A DNA stretch of 41,407 nt from Gammaproteobacteria bacterium. GTDB taxonomy: Bacteria; Pseudomonadota; Gammaproteobacteria; Burkholderiales; Burkholderiaceae_C. Below the pieces are notes generated by a model. It searched no databases. It had not been told where the DNA came from and saw only the letters and a list, made by a program, of their open reading frames with translations. The translations under genes were made by a program, and so were the position numbers. Positions within the stretch are counted from its first letter, which is position 1, and every line of letters begins with the position of its first letter. Of this stretch, positions 27,225 through 38,127 are shown in pieces. The stretch spans positions 1 to 41,407 of the forward strand of contig JANYHL010000021.1 in NCBI GenBank assembly GCA_025359085.1, given 5' to 3'.

Positions 27225-28079
27225 TCAAGAGGCGGCCAGTTTGGCAGCCAGTTGACTGAGCGACCGGTAGGCCTCGCCCGCGGTGGCGTTCCATTGGGCA
27301 ACAGCCTCGCCTTGGCGCTGCACCAGGGCCAGGTCGCCGCGGGCAGCGGGACCCGTCAGGGCGCCAACGGGGCCGAGTGCCAGGAGGTTGTCAACCGCAT
27401 TGCGCAGCAGCGTGCTGTGGAGCTGCGCCGCCATACCCGCGGGCATCCCGCTGTCAAGCCACAGTTGCTGCGCCAGGTCTTGGAGCACCGGCAGAAAATT
27501 GGTGGCAAACACGGCGCCAGCGTGATAAAGCAATTTGTGCTCAGCCGCCAGCCCGAAACAGCGGGCACCTAGGTGTTCGAATGCGGGTTGCAGCGCGCTG
27601 ACTGCCGCCGGGTCGCCCTCGAGTGCGCAGGGCGTGCCGGCCAATTGCTGCAGCGCCAGGCCAGGGTTGGCAAAACTGAGCAGACAGTGCGCGCTGGCCA
27701 CTTGCCAGCCTAGCGCGCGCAGCGGCGCCAGTTCGTCGGCCGAGAGTGCGCCGCTGCAATGAAAAGCAATGGGGGGTGGATTGCCGGGTTGGGGTCGGTC
27801 GGATGAGGGCCGGGTTGCGACGGCTTGCGCCAGTGCCGCGGCAGTGGGTGCAATTTGACTGTCGGGCACCGCCAGCATCCAGACATCCGCCGAGCGCAAA
27901 TCCGCCAGCGCTGCGGTGGCGTGTCCCGCGCCAATAAAGGCGACGGCCTGCTGGGCCGACGCCAGCGAGCGAGTCAGCACATCCTGCACGCGGTAGCTGG
28001 CGCTGCTGTGCCAAGCGCGGCCCAAGGTCTTGCCAACCCGACCGCCGCCAATGATATTGATGGATTTCATGGCACTCAT
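27225..28079 (-). CDS. Rossmann-fold/DUF2520 domain protein (NADP oxidoreductase-like)
   Basis: A 284-residue protein with an N-terminal Rossmann domain (INIIGGGRVGKTLGRAW, residues 7-23) and a C-terminal helical DUF2520 domain, as in proteins related to pyrroline-5-carboxylate and ketopantoate reductases. Family features seen are LAVPDSQIAP, IAFHCSGALSADEL and SAHCLLSFANP. No substrate is known. Two starts nine bases apart are possible (28079 or 28070). It follows the aminotransferase gene on the same strand, with a repeat hairpin between them. Confidence 0.82.
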   Translation of the reverse strand: MSAMKSINIIGGGRVGKTLGRAWHSSASYRVQDVLTRSLASAQQAVAFIGAGHATAALADLRSADVWMLAVPDSQIAPTAAALAQAVATRPSSDRPQPGNPPPIAFHCSGALSADELAPLRALGWQVASAHCLLSFANPGLALQQLAGTPCALEGDPAAVSALQPAFEHLGARCFGLAAEHKLLYHAGAVFATNFLPVLQDLAQQLWLDSGMPAGMAAQLHSTLLRNAVDNLLALGPVGALTGPAARGDLALVQRQGEAVAQWNATAGEAYRSLSQLAAKLAAS

Positions 28080-28086
28080 TATTATG

Positions 28087-28140
28087 CTATTAAAAAAATA
28101 GCTGCTGACGCCCGTTCCACGGGGGCTAAGCAGCTATTTG
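28087..28140. repeat. Dispersed REP-like repeat, intergenic copy
   Basis: A 54-base element that forms a hairpin with an 11-bp perfect outer stem (AAATAGCTGCT, 28096-28106, with 28129-28139). It aligns without gaps to 35846-35899 in hscA, sharing TAGCT, ACGC, ACGGGGGCT, AGC and CTATTTG at the same spacing. It lies between the tyrB stop and the DUF2520 start and may also act on the read-through RNA. Confidence 0.7.
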
Positions 28141-28160
28141 GCTTAAAGTTTTGGGTAAAC

Positions 28161-29357
28161 TCAAATCACCTTGGCAATCGCCGCGCAGACGTAATCAACG
28201 TTCTTGCTGTTGAGCGCGGCCACACACATGCGACCGGTGTCGGTGCCATAGACGCCAAATTCCGCGCGCAGGCGCACCATCTGGTCTTTGTTGAGCCCGG
28301 AGTAGCTGAACATGCCGATTTGTTGCGTGATGAAGCTCATGTCTTGCTTGATGCCCGCGGCCTTCAGGCCGTCCACCAGCTTTTGGCGCATGGCCTTGAT
28401 GCGCACCCGCATATCGCCCAGCTCTTGCTCCCACAGGGCGCGTAGCGCAGGCGTATCGAGCACGATGGTTACGATGGCGCCACCATGGGTAGGCGGGTTG
28501 CTGTAGTTGGTACGAATCACGACCTTGAGCTGGCTCAACACGCGACTGGCTTCTTCTCGGTTTTCGCACAGAACGCTCAGGGCACCCACGCGTTCGCCGT
28601 ACAGGCTGAAGCTCTTGCTGAAACTGGTGGCTACAAAAAAGGTCAGGCCAGCGGCGACAAACTTGCCAATGACCGCGCCGTCTTCGCTCAGGCCGTAGCC
28701 AAAGCCCTGGTAAGCCATGTCGAGGAAAGGCGCCAGGTTCTTGGCTTTGACGGTAGCAATCACCTGGTCCCACTGGGCCGGGGTGATGTCATAGCCGGTC
28801 GGGTTGTGGCAGCAGGCGTGCAGTACCACCACGGTGCCGGCAGCGGCAGCGTTCAGGTCGGCCAGCATGCCTGCAAAGTCCAGGCCGCGCGTGGCGGCAT
28901 CGTAGTAGCGGTAGGACTCCACCGTAAAACCCGCATTGGTGAAAAGCGCGCGGTGGTTCTCCCAGCTCGGGTCGCTGATCAATACCTTGGCGCCGGGCTT
29001 GAGCTTTTTCAAAAAGTCAGCGCCCACCTTGAGGCCACCGGTACCGCCCAGCGCCTGGATGGTGGCAATGCGCCCGCTCTTGACAGGTTCACTGTCGGCA
29101 CCAAAGACCAGTGCCTTGACGGCGAGGTCGTAAGCGGCAATGCCGTCAATTGGCAGGTAACCGTGCGGTTTGGGCGCCTCCAGCATGGCTTTCTCGGCCT
29201 CCCGTACACATTGCAACAGGGGCAGTTTGCCGTTGTCGTCAAAGTACACGCCCACACCCAGGTTGACCTTGGCCGGGTTGGTGTCGGCATTGAATTGCTC
29301 GTTGAGACCCAGAATCGGGTCGCGCGGGGCCATTTCGACAGCGGAAAAAAGTGACAT
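28161..29357 (-). CDS. tyrB: Aromatic-amino-acid aminotransferase (class I, aspartate aminotransferase fold)
   Basis: A 398-residue PLP enzyme. The Schiff-base lysine is Lys248 in [15 protein letters not shown], with HNPTGYD near residue 184 and [11 protein letters not shown] near 212. The N-terminus [20 protein letters not shown] and the length match the TyrB/AspC group, which transfers amino groups between aromatic amino acids or aspartate and 2-oxoglutarate. Aspartate aminotransferase activity cannot be excluded. It is divergent from uvrB, with 107 bases between the starts. Confidence 0.92.
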   Translation of the reverse strand: MSLFSAVEMAPRDPILGLNEQFNADTNPAKVNLGVGVYFDDNGKLPLLQCVREAEKAMLEAPKPHGYLPIDGIAAYDLAVKALVFGADSEPVKSGRIATIQALGGTGGLKVGADFLKKLKPGAKVLISDPSWENHRALFTNAGFTVESYRYYDAATRGLDFAGMLADLNAAAAGTVVVLHACCHNPTGYDITPAQWDQVIATVKAKNLAPFLDMAYQGFGYGLSEDGAVIGKFVAAGLTFFVATSFSKSFSLYGERVGALSVLCENREEASRVLSQLKVVIRTNYSNPPTHGGAIVTIVLDTPALRALWEQELGDMRVRIKAMRQKLVDGLKAAGIKQDMSFITQQIGMFSYSGLNKDQMVRLRAEFGVYGTDTGRMCVAALNSKNVDYVCAAIAKVI

Positions 29358-29464
29358 GGAATGTTCCTGTTCAGTGTGGTATTGGAAAAAAACCGAGAAT
29401 GAAGGCTTTGCCGGATTGCAAACAGCTATTTTACCGACCGCTTTCCGTGCCGACGGGCCTTTTT

Positions 29465-31597
<2,133 letters not shown>

Positions 31598-31615
31598 AAA
31601 AATACTGTTCAGTCT

Positions 31616-31634
31616 GCTCACTCGGGTGAGCTTT
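31616..31634 (+). terminator. Weak hairpin after uvrB, possible terminator
   Basis: GCTCAC-TCGG-GTGAGC (31616-31631) followed by TTTCT. The stem is only 6 bp and the T-run is short, so termination would be partial at best. It sits between the uvrB stop and the iscR promoter. Confidence 0.35.
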
Positions 31635-31646
31635 CTGGTTTATAGT

Positions 31647-31672
31647 TATACTTGACAAAATTAGTCAACTAA
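31647..31672 (+). promoter_or_regulatory. iscR promoter -10 with overlapping type 1 IscR site
   Basis: The 25 bases at 31648-31672 match the E. coli type 1 IscR consensus at 23 positions (half-sites ATACTTGAC and AGTCAACTAA around an A/T centre). A TATACT -10 box (31647-31652) overlaps its left end, giving a start near 31658-31660 and a leader of about 35 bases. No good -35 is visible. Holo-[2Fe-2S] IscR bound here should repress the operon. Confidence 0.75.
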
Positions 31673-31693
31673 ACAGGATTGAAGGAGTTTGCA

Positions 31694-32248
31694 ATGCGTC
31701 TCACAACCAAAGGCCGATTTGCGGTCACCGCGATGATTGATTTGGGTTTGCGTCAGAGCAACGGACCGGTCACCTTGGCGGCCATCAGCCAGCGTCAGCA
31801 GATTTCGCTGTCTTATCTGGAGCAGTTGTTCGGCAAACTGCGGCGCCATGAGTTGGTGGAATCCACGCGCGGTCCCGGCGGCGGTTACACGCTGGCGCGC
31901 CATCCGGCCGAGATCACGGTGGCGGAAATCATCACGTCGGTGGATGAACCCATTGATGCTACCCACTGTGCAGGCAAGGAAAATTGCTTGGGCGAGGGTA
32001 CCCGTTGCATGACGCATGACCTGTGGACCGCATTGAATACAAAGATGGTGGAATTTTTGGATTCGGTCACTTTGCAACAACTGGTGGATGAGCAAGTGGC
32101 GAAAGGGTTGCAGGTCGAGGACAAACCAACCCTCAAACGCGCCATTTCCAGCATGCCGACGATCAAGCCGATTCGGATGAACATTCCGAATTCAGTGTTT
32201 GCTTTGGGCAACGTCTTCTTAAAAAATGTAGAGCCTGCCGGTCGATAA
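31694..32248 (+). CDS. iscR: Fe-S cluster assembly transcriptional regulator IscR
   Basis: A 184-residue Rrf2-family repressor. The N-terminal winged helix begins MRLTTKGRFAVTAMIDLGL, and the [2Fe-2S] ligands are Cys92, Cys98 and Cys105, with His108 as candidate fourth ligand. The tail (residues 140-184) is longer than in E. coli. GAAGGAG at 31681-31687 supports the ATG at 31694 rather than an in-frame codon five residues earlier. It is the first gene of the isc operon and is preceded by its own predicted binding site, so negative feedback by cluster status is expected. Confidence 0.96.
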   Translation: MRLTTKGRFAVTAMIDLGLRQSNGPVTLAAISQRQQISLSYLEQLFGKLRRHELVESTRGPGGGYTLARHPAEITVAEIITSVDEPIDATHCAGKENCLGEGTRCMTHDLWTALNTKMVEFLDSVTLQQLVDEQVAKGLQVEDKPTLKRAISSMPTIKPIRMNIPNSVFALGNVFLKNVEPAGR

Positions 32249-32281
32249 TCCAGTCTTTTTAAAGTAGCCGCAGCGAGCCCC

Positions 32282-33502
32282 ATGGAAACCACACCGCATT
32301 TTCCGATTTATATGGACTACAGCGCCACCAGCCCGTGTGATCAACGGGTGGTGGATGCCATGATTCCCTGGTTGCGCCAGCACTTTGGCAACCCGGCCTC
32401 CCGCAGCCATGCCTGGGGCTGGGAAGCGGAGGCGGCCATCGAAAAAGCCCGCGCACAGGTGGCCTCGCTGATTGGCGCCGATCCCAGAGAAATCGTCTGG
32501 ACCTCGGGTGCGACCGAGTCCAACAACCTGGCGTTGAAAGGGGCGGCGCATTTTTACCAGACCAAAGGCAAGCACATCATCACGGTCAAGACCGAGCACA
32601 AGGCGGTGCTCGACACCTGCCGCGAGTTGGAGCGCCAGGGCTTTGCCGTCACGTATCTGGATGTGCAGGAAGATGGCTTGCTCAATCTTGACGCCTTCAA
32701 AGCCGCCATTCGCCCCGATACCATTTTGGCGAGTGTCATGTTTGTGAATAACGAGATCGGTGTCATTCAGGACATTGCGGCGATTGGCGCCATTTGCCGT
32801 GAAAAGGGGGTTATTTTTCACGTCGATGCGGCGCAAGCGACTGGCCGGGTGGAGATTGACTTGGGTCAATTGCCGGTCGACTTGATGAGCCTGACCGCCC
32901 ATAAAACTTACGGTCCCAAAGGCATGGGTGCCCTGTTTGTGCGGCGTAAACCGCGCATCCGCATTGAGGCGCAAATGCACGGTGGCGGTCATGAGCGCGG
33001 CATGCGCTCGGGCACCTTGCCGACCCATCAAATCGTCGGCATGGGCGAGGCCTACCGCATTGCCCAAGAAGAGATGGCGGGTGAAAATATCCGCATTCAG
33101 GCGCTGCACGACCGCATGCTGGCCGGTCTGAAAGATATCGAACAGGTATTCATCAACGGCCACCTTGAAAAACGCGTGCCGCACAACCTCAACATGAGCT
33201 TTAACTACGTCGAAGGCGAGTCCTTGATGATGGGCATCAAGGGGCTGGCGGTGTCCAGTGGCTCGGCCTGCACCTCCGCGTCTCTGGAGCCCAGCTACGT
33301 GCTGCGCGCCCTGGGCCGCAGCGACGAACTGGCGCACAGCAGCCTGCGCATGACAATTGGCCGTTGGACCACCGAAGAAGAAATTGACTACGCGATCGAG
33401 ACCATCAAGTTCAACGTGGCCAAGCTGCGCGACTTGAGTCCGCTGTGGGACATGTACCAAGAAGGCGTTGACATCAGCAGCATCGAGTGGGCGGCCCACT
33501 AG
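32282..33502 (+). CDS. iscS: Cysteine desulfurase IscS
   Basis: A 406-residue PLP enzyme that takes sulfur from cysteine as a persulfide for cluster assembly and tRNA thiolation. The PLP lysine is Lys208 in [11 protein letters not shown] and the persulfide cysteine is Cys330 in [23 protein letters not shown]-terminal [18 protein letters not shown] matches the IscU-binding end. It follows iscR by 33 bases in the same operon. A 76-base gap with a repeat copy separates it from iscU. Confidence 0.97.
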   Translation: METTPHFPIYMDYSATSPCDQRVVDAMIPWLRQHFGNPASRSHAWGWEAEAAIEKARAQVASLIGADPREIVWTSGATESNNLALKGAAHFYQTKGKHIITVKTEHKAVLDTCRELERQGFAVTYLDVQEDGLLNLDAFKAAIRPDTILASVMFVNNEIGVIQDIAAIGAICREKGVIFHVDAAQATGRVEIDLGQLPVDLMSLTAHKTYGPKGMGALFVRRKPRIRIEAQMHGGGHERGMRSGTLPTHQIVGMGEAYRIAQEEMAGENIRIQALHDRMLAGLKDIEQVFINGHLEKRVPHNLNMSFNYVEGESLMMGIKGLAVSSGSACTSASLEPSYVLRALGRSDELAHSSLRMTIGRWTTEEEIDYAIETIKFNVAKLRDLSPLWDMYQEGVDISSIEWAAH

Positions 33503-33514
33503 CACATGAAGCGG

Positions 33515-33563
33515 TGCGGGACTGTTCGCAGCGGTGAAGCTGCGAGTTCTGTCCCCATCTGAT
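33515..33563. repeat. Inverted-end repeat, copy A (iscS-iscU gap)
   Basis: A 49-base element starting TGCGGGAC and ending TTCTGTCC-N5-CTGAT-like; similar copies are at 33968-34018 and 39765-39816. It fills the iscS-iscU gap and ends just before the iscU ribosome site. Confidence 0.7.
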
Positions 33564-33578
33564 TTAAGGAAAAACAAA

Positions 33579-33965
33579 ATGGCATATTCAGAAAAAGTGG
33601 TTGACCACTACGAGAACCCGCGCAATGTCGGCTCATTCGACAAAGGCGATGACTCGGTCGGTACCGGCATGGTCGGCGCCCCGGCCTGTGGTGATGTGAT
33701 GAAGTTGCAGATCAAGGTGAATCATGAGACCGGCATCATTGAAGACGCGCGTTTCAAGACCTATGGCTGTGGCTCGGCCATCGCGTCGTCGTCGTTGGTG
33801 ACGGAATGGGTCAAAGGCAAAACGCTGGATCAGGCTGCAGCGCTTAAAAACAGCGAGATCGCTGAAGAATTGGCCTTGCCGCCGGTCAAGATCCACTGCT
33901 CCATTCTGGCCGAGGATGCCATCAAGGCAGCGGTGGACGACTACCGTAAAAAACATATTCAATAG
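33579..33965 (+). CDS. iscU: Fe-S cluster scaffold protein IscU
   Basis: A 128-residue scaffold on which [2Fe-2S] clusters are built. It starts MAYSEKVVDHYENPRNVGSF. The three ligand cysteines are Cys37 (GAPACGD), Cys64 (TYGCGSA) and Cys107 (KIHCSIL). The HscA-binding LPPVK motif is at residues 100-104. TAAGGA at 33565-33570 supports the ATG at 33579 over a longer frame that begins inside the repeat. Confidence 0.97.
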   Translation: MAYSEKVVDHYENPRNVGSFDKGDDSVGTGMVGAPACGDVMKLQIKVNHETGIIEDARFKTYGCGSAIASSSLVTEWVKGKTLDQAAALKNSEIAEELALPPVKIHCSILAEDAIKAAVDDYRKKHIQ

Positions 33966-33967
33966 CC

Positions 33968-34018
33968 TGCGGGACAAACCGTCGTGGCGCCAAGCGAACC
34001 AGCCTGTCCTCAACTGAT
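33968..34018. repeat. Inverted-end repeat, copy B (iscU-iscA gap)
   Basis: A 51-base element in the same orientation as copy A (TGCGGGAC at the left, CCTGTCCTCAACTGAT at the right). It begins three bases after the iscU stop and ends 14 bases before iscA. Confidence 0.7.
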
Positions 34019-34032
34019 CAAAAACTAAAATC

Positions 34033-34356
34033 ATGGCCGTTACGCTAACTGAAGCTGCTGCCCGGCACGTCAACCGATACCTTACCAAACGCGGCAAGGG
34101 CGTGGGCGTGCGCCTGGGCGTCAAGACCACGGGCTGCTCGGGCCTGGCTTACAAACTGGAGTACGTGGACGCGATTGAGCCCGAAGACATGGTGTTTGAG
34201 GGTCATGGTGTCAAGGTGCTGATCGAGCCCAAAAGTTTTGCTTACCTGGACGGCACCGAGCTTGACTTTGTGCGTGAAGGTCTCAATGAAGGCTTCAAAT
34301 TCAACAACCCCAGAGAGCGTGATCGCTGTGGCTGCGGCGAGTCGTTTCGGGTGTGA
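34033..34356 (+). CDS. iscA: Iron-sulfur cluster assembly protein IscA
   Basis: A 107-residue A-type carrier protein that passes clusters from IscU to target proteins. The three conserved cysteines are Cys35 ([10 protein letters not shown]) and Cys99/Cys101 ([10 protein letters not shown]). Length and motifs are standard. It is fifth-gene-like in position (iscR, S, U, A), with copy B of a repeat upstream and a long inverted repeat starting at its stop codon. Confidence 0.96.
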   Translation: MAVTLTEAAARHVNRYLTKRGKGVGVRLGVKTTGCSGLAYKLEYVDAIEPEDMVFEGHGVKVLIEPKSFAYLDGTELDFVREGLNEGFKFNNPRERDRCGCGESFRV

Positions 34357-34458
34357 TTGCACTTCCAGATCAATACGATATGTTGTTGCTTCGCCTTGCC
34401 GTACGTCCGTACTGTCGGCGGCTTCGCGCCTAATCTCCTATTGATCTGCAAGCGCAAT
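34356..34458. repeat. 103-base imperfect inverted repeat filling the iscA-hscB gap
   Basis: The arms begin at the last base of the iscA stop and end inside the hscB ATG. The outer segments are nearly complementary: ATTGC(A)CTT(C)CAGATCAATA at 34356-34374 against TATTGATCTGCAAGCGCAAT at 34439-34458. Pairing continues with mismatches through TTGCTTCGCC and GGCTTCGCGCC, and a small central palindrome GTACGTCCGTAC lies at 34401-34412. The RNA would form a long hairpin that could bury the hscB start. Confidence 0.75.
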
Positions 34459-35002
34459 GAATCTCCAATCCAACGATTTTGAGCTGTTCGGCCTGGCGCC
34501 TCAGTTTGCGCAAGACCGTGCGGCCATTGACGCGCGCTGGAAAGACCTGCAGCGCGAAGCGCACCCGGATAAATTCGCGGCCCAAGGGGCCGCCGCCCAG
34601 CGCGTGGCCTTGCAATGGTCGGTGCGCATCAACGAGGCCTACCGGCGCCTCAAAGACCCGCTTAAACGCGCGGCTTACCTGTGTGAACTGCACGGTGCGG
34701 CAGTGAATGCCGAGAACAACACCGCCATGCCGCCTGAGTTTTTGATGCAGCAAATGGACTGGCGCGAAGCGCTCGATGACGCCAACAGCTTGTCAGATAT
34801 GGATGATTTAAGCCTCCAGGTCAAGCTGGCTATGCGTGATGAGCTATTAAAATGCGAGCAATTTCTGGACCAGCAACACGACTATTTGCAGGCGGTGCAA
34901 CAAGTGAGGACGCTGATGTTCATCGAACGTTTTGACCATGATGTACACGCCCGCCTGGACCAGATGTCCATGCCCGCGCAGGGACAACAACGCCTCATTT
35001 AA
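34457..35002 (+). CDS. hscB: Co-chaperone HscB (J-domain)
   Basis: A 181-residue J-domain protein that delivers IscU to HscA and stimulates its ATPase. The HPD motif is at residues 36-38 (EAHPDKF). The C-terminal helical domain (about 85-175) binds IscU. Length is close to the 171 of E. coli. The start codon lies in the right arm of the upstream inverted repeat, and no clear ribosome site is visible. Bases 34806-34853 resemble a repeat read in frame, but less clearly than in hscA. Confidence 0.94.
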   Translation: MNLQSNDFELFGLAPQFAQDRAAIDARWKDLQREAHPDKFAAQGAAAQRVALQWSVRINEAYRRLKDPLKRAAYLCELHGAAVNAENNTAMPPEFLMQQMDWREALDDANSLSDMDDLSLQVKLAMRDELLKCEQFLDQQHDYLQAVQQVRTLMFIERFDHDVHARLDQMSMPAQGQQRLI

Positions 35003-35013
35003 AAAACATAAAC

Positions 35014-36870
35014 ATGGCGCTATTACAAATATCCGAACCCGGTCAAACCCCTAATCCGCACCAACGCCGCATTGCGGTTGGCATTGACCTGGGTACGACC
35101 CATTCACTGCTCGCTTCGGTGCGCCATGGCGTCGCCGAATGTCTGCCTGACGCGCAGGGCCGCGTGATCCTGCCCTCGGTGGTGCGCTATCTCGCAGGCG
35201 GTGGACGTCAAATCGGGTATGAGGCGCAAGCGGCGCTGGCGCTTGACCCGGTCAACACCATCGCCTCGGTCAAGCGCTTCATGGGGCGTGGTTTAAAGGA
35301 TGTCGTTGGCGCGCAGAAGCTGCCCTACCATTTTGTTGATCATCCCGGCATGCTGGGCTTGCAGACGGTGCAGGGCGAAAAGTCGCCGGTCGAGGTGAGT
35401 GGCGATCTATTGGCAACTTTGCGTTACCGCGCTGAAGACACGTTCAATGACGATTTGTACGGCGCCGTGATCACGGTGCCCGCCTATTTTGACGACGCCC
35501 AGCGCCAGGCCACCAAAGATGCGGCCAAACTGGCGGGTCTCCATGTGTTGCGTCTCATCAATGAACCCACGGCAGCAGCGCTTGCCTATGGTCTGGACAA
35601 CGCCAGCGAAGGCGTTTACGCCATTTACGATTTGGGTGGTGGCACCTTTGATATTTCAATTTTGCGGCTGACGCAAGGTGTTTTTGAAGTCGTGGCCACC
35701 GGTGGCGACTCGGCGCTGGGTGGCGACGATTACGACCACGCCCTGGCCGACTGGGTGTTGGCACAGACCGGTGCAGTGTTGCGCACCGCCGCCGACAAAG
35801 CCGCGCTCAAGGTCGCGGCGCGGGCCTGCAAAGAAGCTTTGAGTACTACAAATTCAGTAGCTATTAACGCAGTACTGACGGGGGCTGAGCTCCTATTTGA
35901 TGTAAGTATTGCGCAATTTGAGGCGGCCACCCAGAGTTTGACCGCACGCACCCTGCATGCCGTGCGCAAGACCTTGCGCGATGCCAAATTGAGCGTCGAT
36001 GAAGTCAAGGGCGTGGTGATGGTCGGAGGCTCCACCCGCATGCCGCAAATCCAGCAGGCGGTCGCCCAATTTTTTGGACGCGCACCCTTGAATAACCTCA
36101 ACCCGGACGAAGTGGTGGCACTGGGCGCTGCCATTCAGGCCAACCAGTTGGCCGGCAACAACGCGGGCGACGACTTGCTGTTGCTCGATGTGATCCCTTT
36201 GTCGCTTGGCATCGAGACCCTGGGCGGGCTGGTCGAGCGCATCGTGCCGCGCAACCAGACCATCCCGACCGCCCAGGCGCAGGATTTCACCACTTATAAA
36301 GACGGTCAAACCGCGTTGGCGCTGCATGTCGTGCAGGGCGAACGTGACCTGGTGGCCGATTGCCGCAGCCTGGCACGCTTTGAGTTGCGCGGCATTGTGC
36401 CGATGGTGGCGGGCGCGGCGCGCATCCGAGTCACCTTCACGGTCGATGCCGACGGGCTGTTGACGGTCACCGCGCGTGAACAGATCAGCGGGGTGGAGGC
36501 GCGCATTGATGTCAAACCCTCGTATGGGCTGGGTGATGAGCAGATTGCCCGAATGCTGCAAGACAGCTTCGCCACGGCCGAGGCCGATCTGCAAGCCCGC
36601 GCGCTGGTCGAGGCCCGTGTCGATGCCGAGCGCATGCTGCTGGCGACCCAAAGTGCCTTGGGCGGCGACGCTGACTTGCTCTCTGAGGCCGACACTGCCG
36701 CGATTGCGGCTTTGATGGCCGCTGTGCGCGCCACGCTGGCGCTGCAAGATGCCGCCCGCATTGAGGCCGCGACGCAGGCGCTGGCCAAAGGCACCGAGGC
36801 CTTTGCCGCCATGCGGATGAACCGAGGCATTCAAACCGCCTTGGCCGGGAAACATATCGCCACGGTCTGA
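35014..36870 (+). CDS. hscA: Fe-S assembly chaperone HscA (Hsp70 family)
   Basis: A 618-residue specialised Hsp70 that drives cluster release from IscU. The ATPase domain starts at about residue 18 with [14 protein letters not shown]; further motifs are [27 protein letters not shown] and [14 protein letters not shown]. The substrate-binding domain begins near 395 ([14 protein letters not shown]) and a helical lid follows. It starts 11 bases after hscB. Residues about 278-295 are encoded by a copy of a dispersed repeat (35846-35899), yet the frame and domain length are kept. Confidence 0.96.
   Translation: MALLQISEPGQTPNPHQRRIAVGIDLGTTHSLLASVRHGVAECLPDAQGRVILPSVVRYLAGGGRQIGYEAQAALALDPVNTIASVKRFMGRGLKDVVGAQKLPYHFVDHPGMLGLQTVQGEKSPVEVSGDLLATLRYRAEDTFNDDLYGAVITVPAYFDDAQRQATKDAAKLAGLHVLRLINEPTAAALAYGLDNASEGVYAIYDLGGGTFDISILRLTQGVFEVVATGGDSALGGDDYDHALADWVLAQTGAVLRTAADKAALKVAARACKEALSTTNSVAINAVLTGAELLFDVSIAQFEAATQSLTARTLHAVRKTLRDAKLSVDEVKGVVMVGGSTRMPQIQQAVAQFFGRAPLNNLNPDEVVALGAAIQANQLAGNNAGDDLLLLDVIPLSLGIETLGGLVERIVPRNQTIPTAQAQDFTTYKDGQTALALHVVQGERDLVADCRSLARFELRGIVPMVAGAARIRVTFTVDADGLLTVTAREQISGVEARIDVKPSYGLGDEQIARMLQDSFATAEADLQARALVEARVDAERMLLATQSALGGDADLLSEADTAAIAALMAAVRATLALQDAARIEAATQALAKGTEAFAAMRMNRGIQTALAGKHIATV
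35846..35899. repeat. Dispersed repeat copy inside hscA
   Basis: 54 bases that align without gaps to the intergenic copy 28087-28140 (TAGCT, ACGC, ACGGGGGCT, AGC, CTATTTG all in register). The stretch is lower in GC than the flanking coding sequence and is translated as part of the ATPase domain. Confidence 0.6.
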
Positions 36871-36891
36871 CTCCCATTCAACGAGAAAAAA

Positions 36892-37230
36892 ATGCCTGTC
36901 ATCAAAATATTGCCGCATCCCGAATATTGCCCGCAAGGGCTCGAAATTTCGGCCCCGGCGGGCACCTCGATTTGTGAGGCCATGCTGGACAACCACATCA
37001 CTATTGAGCACGCCTGCGAGATGAGTTGTGCCTGCACCACCTGCCACATCATCGTGCGCGAGGGCTTCTCATCGCTCAATGAAGTGGATGAGAACGAAGA
37101 GGATATGCTTGATCGCGCCTGGGGTTTGGAGCCTCAATCACGTTTGAGCTGCCAGGCCGTGCTGGCGCACCACGATGTGCTGGTGGAGATACCCAAATAC
37201 TCCGTTAACCATGCCAAGGAAAATCATTAG
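36892..37230 (+). CDS. fdx: [2Fe-2S] ferredoxin of the ISC system
   Basis: A 112-residue adrenodoxin-type ferredoxin that supplies electrons for cluster assembly. The ligands are Cys42, Cys48 and Cys51 (ACEMSCACTTC) and Cys87 (SRLSCQAV). The ISC-type start MPVIKILPHPEYCPQG and end are standard. It follows hscA by 21 bases. The next gene is dnaQ, two bases downstream; an iscX gene, common here in enterobacteria, is absent. Confidence 0.96.
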   Translation: MPVIKILPHPEYCPQGLEISAPAGTSICEAMLDNHITIEHACEMSCACTTCHIIVREGFSSLNEVDENEEDMLDRAWGLEPQSRLSCQAVLAHHDVLVEIPKYSVNHAKENH

Positions 37231-37232
37231 CT

Positions 37233-37934
37233 ATGCGTCAAATTTTTCTGGATACCGAAACGACCGGTTTGTCAGCCGACTCCGGCGACCGCATTATCGA
37301 AATTGGCTGTGTGGAGCTGTTCAAGCGCAAACTCACGGGCAACAACAAGCATTTCTACCTGAACCCGGGCCGCGAAAGCCACGAAGAAGCGCTCAGGGTG
37401 CACGGCATTACGACTGCGTTTCTGCAGGACAAACCTAAGTTTGAAGCCGTGGTTGATGAACTGATGGAGTACGTCAAGGGCGCCGAGATCATCATCCACA
37501 ACGCACCCTTTGACCTGGGATTTCTGAACAAGGAACTGGCCTTGCTGGGGCGCCCCCGCTTCAGGGAATGTGTGATCAGCGTGACGGACACGCTGCTCAT
37601 GGCCAAGGAAATGTTCCCTGGCAAGCGCAATTCGCTCAATGCGCTGTGCGACCGCCTCGGTGTCGATAATTCGGGCCGGGCATTGCATGGCGCCTTGCTC
37701 GACGCTGAACTGCTGGCCGACGTCTACATCAACCTGACGCGGGGGCAAGATGCCTTGCTGATGGAGGCGGGCGCAACCGAAGCTGAGGGGCTGCGTGTGG
37801 TGCAGGTCGATTTCAGCAGTCTGGCGTTGCCGGTGTTGGCCGCCAATGATCAGGAGTCGGCCGCACATGATGAGGTTCTCAAGCAGATTGACAAAGCCTG
37901 CGGCAACAAGACAGTGTGGCGTCAAACGACCTGA
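37233..37934 (+). CDS. dnaQ: DNA polymerase III epsilon subunit (3'-5' proofreading exonuclease)
   Basis: A 233-residue DEDDh exonuclease. Motif Exo I is FLDTETTG (Asp7, Glu9), Exo II is IHNAPFDLGFLN near residue 88, and Exo III is HGALLDAELLADVY near 150-163. The C-terminal extension that binds the alpha subunit is present. The start is two bases after the fdx stop, so it is probably transcribed with the isc operon; a ribosome site (AAGGAAA, within the fdx end) is visible at about 37216-37222. Confidence 0.94.
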   Translation: MRQIFLDTETTGLSADSGDRIIEIGCVELFKRKLTGNNKHFYLNPGRESHEEALRVHGITTAFLQDKPKFEAVVDELMEYVKGAEIIIHNAPFDLGFLNKELALLGRPRFRECVISVTDTLLMAKEMFPGKRNSLNALCDRLGVDNSGRALHGALLDAELLADVYINLTRGQDALLMEAGATEAEGLRVVQVDFSSLALPVLAANDQESAAHDEVLKQIDKACGNKTVWRQTT

Positions 37935-37973
37935 AACTAAGGCATAATCGCAGGCTTTCCTGAAACGAATTCA

Positions 37974-38048
37974 GGGCGGTTAGCTCAGGGGTAGAGCATC
38001 GCACTCACACTGCGAGGGTCGGAGGTTCGAAGCCTCCACCGCCCACCA
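37974..38048 (+). tRNA. tRNA-Val (anticodon CAC)
   Basis: A 75-base cloverleaf: acceptor GGGCGGT/ACCGCCC, D stem GCTC/GAGC, anticodon stem TCGCA/TGCGA with loop CTCACAC giving anticodon CAC, T stem GGAGG/CCTCC with loop TTCGAAG, discriminator A and an encoded CCA. It reads GUG codons. Confidence 0.97.
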
Positions 38049-38061
38049 AATAGTCGGATGT

Positions 38062-38099
38062 AAAAAAGGACTTGGCCCTAGGGCCAAGTCCTTTTTTTT
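38062..38099. terminator. Strong bidirectional rho-independent terminator
   Basis: A perfect 17-bp inverted repeat (38062-38078 with 38081-38097; GC core GGACTTGGCCC) with a two-base centre, followed by eight T on + and flanked by an A run that gives T on -. It ends the tRNA transcript and the por operon, which converge here. Confidence 0.92.
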
Positions 38100-38127
38100 G
38101 GCGCCCGTCAGAGCGAGGCGGCCGCCT

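Noticed and set aside
29358..29464. A LexA (SOS) box before uvrB
   Set aside because: No CTGT-N8-ACAG palindrome is present in the gap; nearby CTGT and ACAG words are not correctly spaced.
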